Of a DNA stretch of 33,200 nt, positions 7,984 to 14,384 are shown in pieces. The stretch spans positions 51,854 to 85,053 of the forward strand of contig DXMX01000002.1 in the NCBI GenBank assembly GCA_019413955.1, in the 5' to 3' direction. The position numbers were made by a program, and so were the translations under genes. Origin of the DNA: Collinsella sp. (GTDB lineage: Bacteria > Actinomycetota > Coriobacteriia > Coriobacteriales > Coriobacteriaceae). Every line of letters begins with the position of its first letter. Within the stretch, counting starts at the first letter, position 1. The notes beneath the pieces are model-generated. The model did not search any database and had not been told where the DNA came from. It was given only the letters and a program-made list of their open reading frames with translations.

Positions 7984-8715
7984 ATGAGTTTGATAGAACA
8001 GTTGCGAGGCGCTATGGAAGAATCGATGCACGTCGGCGAGCAGGAAACGAGCCTACAGGACCAGTCCTACCACACCATTCGACGCAAAATCGTCTACCTG
8101 GATTACAAGCCGGGCGAAAAGCTGGGCGTCAAGCAACTTTGCGACGACCTAGATATGGGGCGCACCCCTGTGCGCGAGGCTTTGGTTCGTTTGGCGCAGG
8201 AAGGCCTGGTGCGCACCGTGCCCCAGAGCGGTACCTACGTCTCGCCCATCAACCTCACCCTTGCCGAGAGTGCCTGTTACATCCGCGAGCATCTGGAAAA
8301 GCAGGTGATCGTGGAGTGCTGCGCGCGCGCCACGTCGGCTGGCATCGAGCAGCTCGACCGCGCCATCGTGCTGCAGGAAAAGGCCATGGCCGAAGAGGAT
8401 CGCATCGGCTTCTTTTTGAGCGACAACCTCATGCATCACATGATTTTTAGCATCGCATGTCGCAGCACCGTGTGGTCATGGCTCGAAGAGACCAATGCCG
8501 ACCTGGAGCGCTTCCGCTGGCTGCGCGCTGCCACGCAGGTTCTCGACAATCAGGACATCGTGAACGAGCACAAGCAGATTCGCCGCGCTATCGCCGGTCG
8601 CGACCCCATCGAAGCGAGCTTTTTGGTCAGCAAGCACCTGCACATGATGTTCCGCAACCAGACCGAGGTTCTGGACCAGTTCCCCGAGTACTTCGAGACC
8701 AGCAAGCTCCGCTAA
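7984..8715 (+). CDS. GntR-family regulator, FadR/FCD subfamily
   Basis: 243 residues. The N-terminal winged helix (about 25-90) carries the hallmark GRTPVREALVRLAQEGLVRTVPQSGTYVSPI. The C-terminal half is an all-helical FCD ligand domain with histidines at 151-152, 196 and 218, placed like the metal-binding set of FCD regulators. Such proteins bind small organic acids. ATG 7984 has a poor ribosome site; ATG 8014 (MEESMHV), preceded by GCGAGG, is an equally good start. It is divergent from the YeiH-type transporter gene, which it probably controls (inference). Its stop codon lies within the first bases of a 49-nt repeat. Confidence 0.88.
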   Translation: MSLIEQLRGAMEESMHVGEQETSLQDQSYHTIRRKIVYLDYKPGEKLGVKQLCDDLDMGRTPVREALVRLAQEGLVRTVPQSGTYVSPINLTLAESACYIREHLEKQVIVECCARATSAGIEQLDRAIVLQEKAMAEEDRIGFFLSDNLMHHMIFSIACRSTVWSWLEETNADLERFRWLRAATQVLDNQDIVNEHKQIRRAIAGRDPIEASFLVSKHLHMMFRNQTEVLDQFPEYFETSKLR

Positions 8716-8762
8716 CCTGCCAAAAAGGGACAGGTTTATTTTGGCAGGTTTTATCTGGGCAA
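8714..8762 (+). repeat. 49-nt dispersed hairpin repeat, copy R1
   Basis: Perfect 12-bp arms AACCTGCCAAAA (8714-8725) and TTTTGGCAGGTT (8739-8750) enclose the 13-base loop AGGGACAGGTTTA. The copy ends in the conserved tail TTATCTGGG. It overlaps the stop codon of the GntR gene. Other copies are at 11064-11112, 14263-14311 and 16351-16399. Confidence 0.9.
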
Positions 8763-8765
8763 ATG

Positions 8766-8807
8766 CAACAAGGCCCGACTCCGCCACAACGGAGCCGGGC
8801 CTTGTTG
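8766..8807. terminator. Bidirectional terminator between GntR regulator gene and glmS
   Basis: An 18-bp stem with one mismatch (CAACAAGGCCCG... paired with ...CGGGCCTTGTTG) and a 6-base loop lies between convergent genes. It would end the glmS transcript after the 8856-8995 structured unit, placing that unit in the glmS 3' untranslated region. Confidence 0.8.
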
Positions 8808-8855
8808 TTGGCGCGTTTCGACAACAGAGCACTCGATGTCAGTCGTCAACAGTGA

Positions 8856-8995
8856 GCGAGCCGCATTTGCGCCAAGGTGACGTGAAATGAGAGGGCGCTG
8901 ACCTTCTGGTCGCGCCCTCGAAATTGAACGTCAGATTGGCGTGAATGCGGCTCGCGCAGCGTCGACCGGTCCGCCGTTCGGCAGAACGGCGGAAC
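8856..8995 (-). ncRNA. Structured 3' unit, copy A, downstream of glmS
   Basis: Read in the glmS direction it has a small hairpin (8969-8995, CCGCCGTTC paired with GAACGGCGG) and then a large stacked hairpin. The outer stem is 12 bp, GCGAGCCGCATT (8856-8867) with AATGCGGCTCGC (8944-8955). Inside are GCCAA/TTGGC, TGACGT/ACGTCA and a 12-bp GC-rich apex with a bulged A and an AGAA loop. A second copy follows larE (14088-14222): the apex region is 43 of 46 identical, while the outer stem differs in sequence but still pairs. It could be a 3' UTR RNA element or a mobile DNA unit. A Collinsella-1 RNA motif has been described in the literature; I cannot tell whether this belongs to it. Confidence 0.6.
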
Positions 8996-9000
8996 AACAA

Positions 9001-10848
9001 TTACTCGACAGTAACGCTTTTCGCCAGGTTGCGGGGCTGGTCGACGTCGCAGCCGCGCAGGATGGCGACCTCGCGTGCGAGCAGCTGCAGAGGAACGCTC
9101 GCCGTGATGGGGCTGAACACGTCGCGGACTGCCGGCACGCGGATGATGCAGTCGGCGATCTTGTTGATCTCCTCGTCGCCCTCAGTGGCAACGACGATGA
9201 CCTTGGCACCGCGCGCCTTGCACTCCATAAGGTTCGACACGGTCTTGTCGTAGGTGGCACTCTTGGTGGCCACAGCGATGACAGGGAAGCCCGGGTCGAT
9301 CAGGGCAATGGGGCCGTGCTTCATCTCGCCAGCGGCGTAGGCCTCGGCGTGCAGGTAGCTGACCTCCTTGAGCTTGAGCGCACCCTCGTAGGAAATAGCG
9401 GCACCCATGCCGCGGCCCACGAACAGCGCCGACTGCGCATCCTTGCACAGCAGGGCAGCCTCATGCACGGCATCGGTCTGCGTGTCCAAAATCCACTGGA
9501 TCTGCTCGGCAGTATCGGAAAGCTCGCGGAACAGCATGCGTGCCTGTTTGGTGGTCAGGCGGTACTTGACCTGCGCCAGCAGCAGGGCCAGCAGCGTCAG
9601 GCTCACAACCTGGCCGATGAAGCTCTTGGTCGAGGCGACCGCGATCTCCTTGTTGGCCTTGGTGTAGATGACGCCGTCGCTCTCACGCGCCACGGGGCTG
9701 CCCACCACGTTGGTGATGCCGAAGACCTTGGCGCCCTTGATGCGCGCGTCGCGGATGGCGGCGAGAGTGTCGGCCGTCTCGCCCGACTGGGACACAGCCA
9801 CGACGAGCGTCGTCGGCGTGATGATGGGGTTGCGATAGCGGAACTCGCTGGCCGCCTCCACCTCGGTGGGGATGCGAGCCCAGCCCTCAATGAGATTCTT
9901 GGCAATGAGGCCAGCGTGATAGCTGGTGCCGCAAGCGATCACGTAGACGCGGTCGATGTCGTTGAGTTCCTCGAGCGAAAGGCCCAGCTCGTCGATGTCG
10001 AGCTCGCCGGACGGCGTCATACGACCAACCAGCGTGTCGCGCACGACGCGCGGCTGCTCGTGGATCTCCTTGAGCATAAAGTCGGGATAACCGCCCTTTT
10101 CTGCCATGTCCAGGTCCCAGTCGATGTGGGTGATCTTGGGCTCGATAACGTTGCCGGCCTCGTCGGTGTACTCGACGCCTGCGGGCGTGAGCTTGGCAAA
10201 CTGACCGTCCTCGAGCACCACGACATCGCGGGTGGCGTCGATAAGCGCGATGACATCGGAAGCAACATAGGAGCCGGTCTCGCCCGCGCCGACCACGATC
10301 GGGGAATCCTTGCGGGCCACGGCGATCACGCCGGGCTCGTCAGCGCACACGGCGGCCAGACCATAGGCACCGACCACGTGGGTGCACGCCTCGCGCACGG
10401 AGGCCATCAGGTCGTGCGTCTCGGCATAAGCCTCTTCGATCAGATGCGCGAAGACCTCGGTATCGGTCTCGCTCTTAAAGTGGTGGCCGCGACCCTCCAG
10501 CTCTTCGCGCAGCTCGGCGAAGTTCTCGATGATGCCGTTGTGGACGATGGCGATACGACCGTCGCAGCTGGTGTGGGGGTGAGCGTTAACGACGGAGGGC
10601 TTGCCGTGGGTGGCCCAACGAGTGTGGCCGATACCGCAGGTAGCGTCGCTGTCGATGTTGGAAAGCTCGCTCTCCAGGCCCGCGACCTTGCCCACGCGGC
10701 GGATGACGTCGAGGTGCGCCGCGGCGCCCTCGCCCACCTCGAGCGCGACGCCCGAGGAGTCATAGCCGCGATACTCCATACGCTTGAGGCCCGTGACCAG
10801 GATGTTCTTTGCAATATCAGAGCCGGTGTAGCCGACGATTCCGCACAT
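9001..10848 (-). CDS. glmS: Glutamine-fructose-6-phosphate aminotransferase (isomerising)
   Basis: 615 residues, the full family length. It makes glucosamine-6-phosphate from fructose-6-phosphate and glutamine, the first step of amino-sugar and cell-wall precursor synthesis. MCGIVGY gives the N-terminal catalytic Cys2; GHTRWATHG and HNGIIENF belong to the glutaminase domain (about 1-240). Two SIS domains follow, with ACGTSYHAG, SQSGETADT, GRGMGAAISYEGALKLKEVSYLHAEAY and the C-terminal LAKSVTVE. ATG 10848 is fixed by Cys2. No glmS ribozyme is seen upstream, as expected outside Firmicutes; instead there is a strong palindrome (10959-10982) that may be an operator. A structured repeat unit follows the stop codon by five bases. 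Confidence 0.98.
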   Translation of the reverse strand: MCGIVGYTGSDIAKNILVTGLKRMEYRGYDSSGVALEVGEGAAAHLDVIRRVGKVAGLESELSNIDSDATCGIGHTRWATHGKPSVVNAHPHTSCDGRIAIVHNGIIENFAELREELEGRGHHFKSETDTEVFAHLIEEAYAETHDLMASVREACTHVVGAYGLAAVCADEPGVIAVARKDSPIVVGAGETGSYVASDVIALIDATRDVVVLEDGQFAKLTPAGVEYTDEAGNVIEPKITHIDWDLDMAEKGGYPDFMLKEIHEQPRVVRDTLVGRMTPSGELDIDELGLSLEELNDIDRVYVIACGTSYHAGLIAKNLIEGWARIPTEVEAASEFRYRNPIITPTTLVVAVSQSGETADTLAAIRDARIKGAKVFGITNVVGSPVARESDGVIYTKANKEIAVASTKSFIGQVVSLTLLALLLAQVKYRLTTKQARMLFRELSDTAEQIQWILDTQTDAVHEAALLCKDAQSALFVGRGMGAAISYEGALKLKEVSYLHAEAYAAGEMKHGPIALIDPGFPVIAVATKSATYDKTVSNLMECKARGAKVIVVATEGDEEINKIADCIIRVPAVRDVFSPITASVPLQLLAREVAILRGCDVDQPRNLAKSVTVE

Positions 10849-10907
10849 AGGATAAATCCCTTCGTTCGCGTGACTGCAAGACGTCCACGCACAGGGGGCG
10901 CTGAGAC

Positions 10908-10937
10908 GTATAACGTTCGAGTATTGTACTCACGCAA
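10908..10937 (-). promoter_or_regulatory. Candidate glmS promoter
   Basis: On the minus strand, TTGCGT (10932-10937), an 18-base spacer and TTATAC (10908-10913) lie about 60 bases before the glmS start. The spacer contains a small inverted repeat GAGTA-ttg-TACTC (10919-10931). Confidence 0.5.
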
Positions 10938-10949
10938 ACGCAAGCTGAT

Positions 10950-10982
10950 ATACCAGAAGTGGTATCTCAACTTAGATACCAC
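10950..10982. promoter_or_regulatory. Operator-like palindromes upstream of glmS
   Basis: A perfect 9-6-9 inverted repeat, GTGGTATCT-caactt-AGATACCAC (10959-10982), overlaps another, ATACCA-gaag-TGGTAT (10950-10965). Three ATACCA/TGGTAT half-sites thus lie just upstream of the glmS -35 box. TGGTAT-type half-sites resemble those of GntR/HutC amino-sugar regulators such as NagR/YvoA. Which protein binds here is inference. Confidence 0.6.
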
Positions 10983-11007
10983 CCGATGCACACACGTCCA
11001 GCCGGTC

Positions 11008-11048
11008 CAAACCACCACAAAAGCACCTGTCCCCTTCGTGGTGGTTTG
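11008..11048. repeat. Hairpin of the 13-nt GTCCC-loop family (H2)
   Basis: Perfect 11-bp arms CAAACCACCAC (11008-11018) and GTGGTGGTTTG (11038-11048), then one A-C mismatch and two A-T pairs, leave a 13-base loop AGCACCTGTCCCC. The loop matches those of 4605-4639 and the 49-nt repeats while the arms are unrelated. Confidence 0.8.
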
Positions 11049-11063
11049 AGCTGGCAACAGCGT

Positions 11064-11112
11064 TTCCCCAGATAAAACCTGCCAAAATAAACCTATCCCT
11101 CTTTGGTAGGTT
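11064..11112 (-). repeat. 49-nt dispersed hairpin repeat, copy R2 (reverse)
   Basis: The arms are AACCTGCCAAAA (11076-11087) and CTTTGGTAGGTT (11101-11112), the least perfect stem of the family, with loop TAAACCTATCCCT. The conserved tail precedes it as CCCCAGATAA because the copy is inverted. It lies 49 bases before the LacI gene start, so it could affect that promoter. Confidence 0.85.
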
Positions 11113-11161
11113 TGGGATGCTACAATCTGGCTTGTACTTGAAACGCATCAAAGGGGCCGCT

Positions 11162-12271
11162 ATGGCAAAGGTAAAAATCAGCGACGTCGCGCGCGAGGCC
11201 GGGGTTTCGCTGGGCACGGTTTCCAACGCGCTCAACCATCCCGAAAAGTTGCGCCCCGAGACCCTCAAGCTCATCAACGAGACCATCAGTCGCCTTGGCT
11301 ACCTGCCCAACCAAAGCGCCCGTCAGCTCGCGGGCGGCGCCACCAAGTCCTTTGGCCTGGTGCTCCCCCGTCTCGATCACGGCTTTTCGCTCCAAATCGC
11401 CAGCGGCGCCCACAACGAGGCCCGCAAGCACGGCTACGACTTGCTCATCGCCAACGCCGATAACGACGATATTCTCGAGGACCATTACCTGCGCTACTTT
11501 ATGGGCACCCAGATGTCCGGCGTCATGGTTCAGCCCATGGCATCCCCCGACTGGCACCCCGCCATGACCAAGATGCCCGTGCCGATCGTCCATCTGGACA
11601 TCCATTGCTCCGAGCCCGGCTACTACGTAGCGGCCGACAATGAGGCCCAGGGTCGCATCATTGCCGAACTTGCCATCGCCCGCGGCGCGCACCATATTGT
11701 CGTCGTCGGCCGAGCAGCATTTATGCAACTCACCCTGCGCGTCCTTGGCATTCATAAGGCGCTCGCCCTGCACCCCGATATCAAGATCGAAGTCATCGAC
11801 GCCGGCGAATGGAATACCGCTGCCGACGGCTACGGCATCGGTGCCCAAATCGCCGAGCGCCCCGCGGACGAACGTCCCGATTTTGTCGTCGGCCTGACCG
11901 ATGTGTTGGCCTCGGGTGTCGTTTCGGCACTGGTCGACAAGGGCATCTCTGTCCCCGGGCAAGTACGCGTGGCCGGATGCGACGGCAACCCGCTCGCTTG
12001 GAGCGGATCGGTCCCGCTCACTACGGTAGCGCCCCCGGGCTACGAGATTGGCCGCAAGGGTGTCCAACTGCTGATGGAGCAAATCGAGAACAAGGCCCCG
12101 GCAAAGATCAAGCATATCCGTGTCGGCTCCGCAGTGCGTACCGTCACCGCAGTCGCCGCCGAGGATATCAACCGCCAAGAACTGGTACGTCCGTTCCTAC
12201 TGGAACGCGCCAGCACCCAGGCAAGCAGCCAGACCGACGCCACGGCCATCAACCTCGGTGCGTATCTATAG
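11162..12271 (+). CDS. LacI-family transcriptional regulator
   Basis: 369 residues. The N-terminal helix-turn-helix (VKISDVAREAGVSLGTVSNAL, about 4-24) is followed by the hinge segment LGYLPNQSARQLAGGATKSFGLVLP. The rest is a periplasmic-binding-like ligand domain: SGVMVQPMA, AADNEAQGR, DVLASGVVSALVDKGISVPGQVRVAGCDG and PLTTVAPPGYEIGRKGVQLL. It will bind a sugar or sugar phosphate, identity unknown. ATG 11162 follows AAAGGGG. It is divergent from glmS and could in principle act on it, but no sugar-use gene is adjacent. Its transcript ends at a strong two-way terminator. Confidence 0.93.
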   Translation: MAKVKISDVAREAGVSLGTVSNALNHPEKLRPETLKLINETISRLGYLPNQSARQLAGGATKSFGLVLPRLDHGFSLQIASGAHNEARKHGYDLLIANADNDDILEDHYLRYFMGTQMSGVMVQPMASPDWHPAMTKMPVPIVHLDIHCSEPGYYVAADNEAQGRIIAELAIARGAHHIVVVGRAAFMQLTLRVLGIHKALALHPDIKIEVIDAGEWNTAADGYGIGAQIAERPADERPDFVVGLTDVLASGVVSALVDKGISVPGQVRVAGCDGNPLAWSGSVPLTTVAPPGYEIGRKGVQLLMEQIENKAPAKIKHIRVGSAVRTVTAVAAEDINRQELVRPFLLERASTQASSQTDATAINLGAYL

Positions 12272-12296
12272 CACGCCCGCGAGTATGCTAAGTCGT

Positions 12297-12346
12297 CGCT
12301 TAAGCAAAAGGGGCCCGACCATTGCCGGACCCCTTTTGCTTAAGCG
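12297..12346. terminator. Bidirectional terminator between LacI and HAD genes
   Basis: A perfect 17-bp inverted repeat, arms CGCTTAAGCAAAAGGGG and CCCCTTTTGCTTAAGCG, with a 16-base loop. The internal A- and T-runs fit termination in both directions, and the neighbouring genes are convergent. Confidence 0.88.
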
Positions 12347-12384
12347 CAAACGTGAGCAATCGCTCGTTTCAACGCCGCAATTTT

Positions 12385-13035
12385 CTAGCGCACAGTCTTG
12401 ATTGCCGCCGCCAGGTCGAACAACGTATCGAGCACGGCCTCGCAGCCATCCACCACGTCCTGCGGCAGCGGCACAATATCGGGGACGGCAAAGACGTGGC
12501 AGCCGGCCGTGATGCCCGAGACGCAACCATTGCGCGAATCCTCGACCACGGCGCACTCCTCGGGGGCAAAGCCCGCACGCTCGCAGGCGAGCAGATACAT
12601 CTCGGGGTCGGGCTTGCCGTGCACGACGTCCTCGCCACACGTTACCGTTTCAAACTTGTCAAAAAGACCGACCATCTTAAGGTTGCGCTCGGCCGTAACG
12701 AGGCGCGACGACGTCGCTAGGCCCACGTGATAGCCCGCAGCTAGCAGCTCGTCTAGGCACTCGGCGGCGCCGGCCTTAAGTTCCAGTTCGGTCTTGACCA
12801 TCTCGTCGCGAATCTCCTTGTGGCGACGATAGATCGCCTCGGTGGTTTCGTGGCTGCCATAATGCTTATCGAGGATGTCCATAACATCGGGCAGCGTGCG
12901 GCCGATAAACTGATGGATCAGCGCTTCATCAATCGCGAGCCCCAGCTCAGCGGCGCCTGCCTTCCAGGCCTTAATCCCCAAACGCTCGGTATCGACCAGC
13001 ATTCCATCCATGTCAAAAATAACAGCCTTGATCAT
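12385..13035 (-). CDS. HAD-superfamily phosphatase/phosphoglucomutase-like hydrolase
   Basis: 216 residues. HAD motif I is FDMDGMLVDTE (nucleophile Asp8, acid/base Asp10), motif II is LATSS, the motif III lysine lies in HGKPDPEMY, and motif IV is VVEDSRNG. The alpha-helical cap between motifs I and II and the DTE sequence place it in the beta-phosphoglucomutase/CbbY-like subgroup, which acts on sugar phosphates and similar small substrates; the exact substrate is not readable. ATG 13035 is used because the HAD opening MIKAVIFDMDG starts there and GGGGGA lies upstream. It is divergent from larE, with a perfect palindrome between the two genes. Confidence 0.9.
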   Translation of the reverse strand: MIKAVIFDMDGMLVDTERLGIKAWKAGAAELGLAIDEALIHQFIGRTLPDVMDILDKHYGSHETTEAIYRRHKEIRDEMVKTELELKAGAAECLDELLAAGYHVGLATSSRLVTAERNLKMVGLFDKFETVTCGEDVVHGKPDPEMYLLACERAGFAPEECAVVEDSRNGCVSGITAGCHVFAVPDIVPLPQDVVDGCEAVLDTLFDLAAAIKTVR

Positions 13036-13095
13036 ATCGGTCCCCCATCGACTCTCGCTGTCGCGTTGCTGCAACTCTACCGCATTTGGCAACTT

Positions 13096-13112
13096 GTATA
13101 TAACGTATATAC
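13096..13112. promoter_or_regulatory. Palindrome between HAD hydrolase gene and larE
   Basis: GTATATA-acg-TATATAC is a perfect 7-3-7 inverted repeat in the 173-base divergent region. It could be an operator or part of overlapping -10 elements. Confidence 0.4.
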
Positions 13113-13208
13113 TATATTGCACTTTCGTTACACAGATAGAAGTCTTATGGCAAGTAACGCATTAGGATTATAGTTTTCGATCGAGTACTCAACGATAAGG
13201 AACGTTTC

Positions 13209-14087
13209 ATGATTTTAGACACCACGGCACCCGCAGAGGAGCTTCAAGACAAGCTATCGGCGCTCGAGCAGCTGCTTTTGGCATACGGGCGCGTGGCTAT
13301 CGGGTTTTCCGGCGGCGTTGACAGCAGCTTTTTGGCCGCCGTATGCGCCCGCGTCATGTCTACCAATACTCTTCTCGTCCATCTCACCACGCCGCTCATC
13401 GGCACGCCCGAGCAGGCTTCGTTTGAGCAGTCCGTTGATGGGCAGGCCAATGAGGGGCCGCATTTTAAGCTCCCCGTGCTCAATCTTTCGGTGGATCAGC
13501 TGCAGCTCCCCCAAGTAGCCTGCAACGATGCTAATCGCTGCTACCACTGCAAGCACGCCGGCTTTACCGCCATCGTCAACCACGCCAAGTCGCTCGGCTT
13601 TCCCACCGTCATCGATGGCAGCAATGCAAGCGATCGCGGTGACTACCGCCCCGGCATGCGCGCGGCAGAAGAGCTCGGCGTACGCTCACCCCTTATGGAG
13701 GTCGGCTTTACCAAGGACGAAGAGCGCGAGCTGCTGCGCGCATGGGGCTATCCCGTTTGGAACCTACCGGCGGGAGCATGTCTTGCCACCCGCGTCCCCA
13801 CGGGCGAGGAGCTTACGCGCGAGAAAGTCGATTTAATCCGCGCCTGCGAGGATTACCTGCACGATCTTGATCTGGCACAGGTACGCGCGCGCTTGGTCGG
13901 CGGCTGCATGCATATCGAGGCCGCACCTGCAGATGTCGCCAAGATTGCCACCCTCGGCGGTGCCGCCGTCGACGACAAGGGCAAGACCCTGCTGCCCGCC
14001 GCCATCGAGTCCGCGCTGCGCGAGCTGGGCTGCGACCATATCTCCCCCGAGGTCACCCCCTACATTCACGGCAACATGAACCTTTAG
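13209..14087 (+). CDS. larE: LarE-type ATP-dependent sacrificial sulfur transferase
   Basis: 292 residues. LarE adenylates a pyridinium dicarboxylate intermediate and gives up sulfur from a cysteine to build the nickel-pincer cofactor of lactate racemase and related enzymes. The PP-loop SGGVDSS is at 34-40; CYHCK (Cys111, Cys114) and DGSNASDRGDYRPGMRA follow; and Cys191 in LPAGACLATRVP sits at the position of the sacrificial cysteine of Lactobacillus LarE. ATG 13209 has AAGGA upstream. No larA, larB or larC is in the window, so the partner enzymes must be elsewhere or the protein serves another sulfur transfer. A structured repeat unit starts at the base after the stop codon. Confidence 0.9.
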   Translation: MILDTTAPAEELQDKLSALEQLLLAYGRVAIGFSGGVDSSFLAAVCARVMSTNTLLVHLTTPLIGTPEQASFEQSVDGQANEGPHFKLPVLNLSVDQLQLPQVACNDANRCYHCKHAGFTAIVNHAKSLGFPTVIDGSNASDRGDYRPGMRAAEELGVRSPLMEVGFTKDEERELLRAWGYPVWNLPAGACLATRVPTGEELTREKVDLIRACEDYLHDLDLAQVRARLVGGCMHIEAAPADVAKIATLGGAAVDDKGKTLLPAAIESALRELGCDHISPEVTPYIHGNMNL

Positions 14088-14222
14088 GTTACGCCGTTTT
14101 ACAAACGGCGTAACTGCTCGGCGCTGCGCGGGCTCCGGACACGGCAATCTGACGTTCAACTTCAAGGGCGCGACCAAAAGGTCAGCGCCCGCTTGTTTCG
14201 CGTCACCTTACCGCACCCGGAG
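14088..14222 (+). ncRNA. Structured 3' unit, copy B, downstream of larE
   Basis: It begins directly after the larE stop with a perfect hairpin, GTTACGCCGTTT-tac-AAACGGCGTAAC (14088-14114). The large stacked hairpin follows: outer stem CTCCGG (14133-14138) with CCGGAG (14217-14222), GGCAA/TTACC, TGACGT/GCGTCA, and an apex GGGCGCGACC-aaaa-GGTC-A-GCGCCC with the same bulged A as copy A. Several stem positions differ from copy A on both sides so that pairing is kept. Function unknown. Confidence 0.6.
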
Positions 14223-14262
14223 ACCGCTCGCTCGCATATGCTCAACCTGCACTGCGTTAACT

Positions 14263-14311
14263 GACCCGCCAATAAGGGACAGGTTTGTTTTGGCAGGTTT
14301 TATCTTGGGAA
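14263..14311 (+). repeat. 49-nt dispersed hairpin repeat, copy R3
   Basis: Arms GACCCGCCAATA (14263-14274) and TTTTGGCAGGTT (14288-14299) surround the loop AGGGACAGGTTTG, followed by the tail TTATCTTGGGAA. The left arm has drifted from the other copies. Confidence 0.85.
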
Positions 14312-14328
14312 AATATCGCGAGGCAGTC

Positions 14329-14371
14329 GCCCCTCTAGCACCCATCAAACTTCGAGAGACGATAGAGGGGC
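14329..14371. terminator. Possible terminator hairpin between larE and the AlbA_2 gene
   Basis: A 9-bp stem GCCCCTCTA/TAGAGGGGC with a 25-base loop lies between convergent genes. There is no T-run, so the call is weak. Confidence 0.4.
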
Positions 14372-14384
14372 AATTCGGCTGCAT

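Larger units (their letters stand above)
10849..11161. other. Divergent region between glmS and the LacI gene, 313 bases
   Basis: This region holds the glmS promoter (about 10908-10937), a palindromic operator candidate (10950-10982), one GTCCC-loop hairpin (11008-11048) and one 49-nt repeat (11064-11112), followed by the LacI ribosome site. No coding sequence is supported. Confidence 0.7.

Noticed and set aside
10849..10990. glmS ribozyme upstream of glmS
   Set aside because: The leader is short (start ~60 bases after the promoter) and shows no ribozyme core; the ribozyme is a Firmicutes feature.
8941..11049. Open frame of ~700 codons on the plus strand across glmS
   Set aside because: It is antisense to an unmistakable glmS; the long frame results from high GC at third codon positions, and the protein has no family motifs.
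14088..14114. Simple intrinsic terminator of larE
   Set aside because: The hairpin is perfect but has no T-run and is part of a larger unit repeated after glmS, so it is described as that unit.
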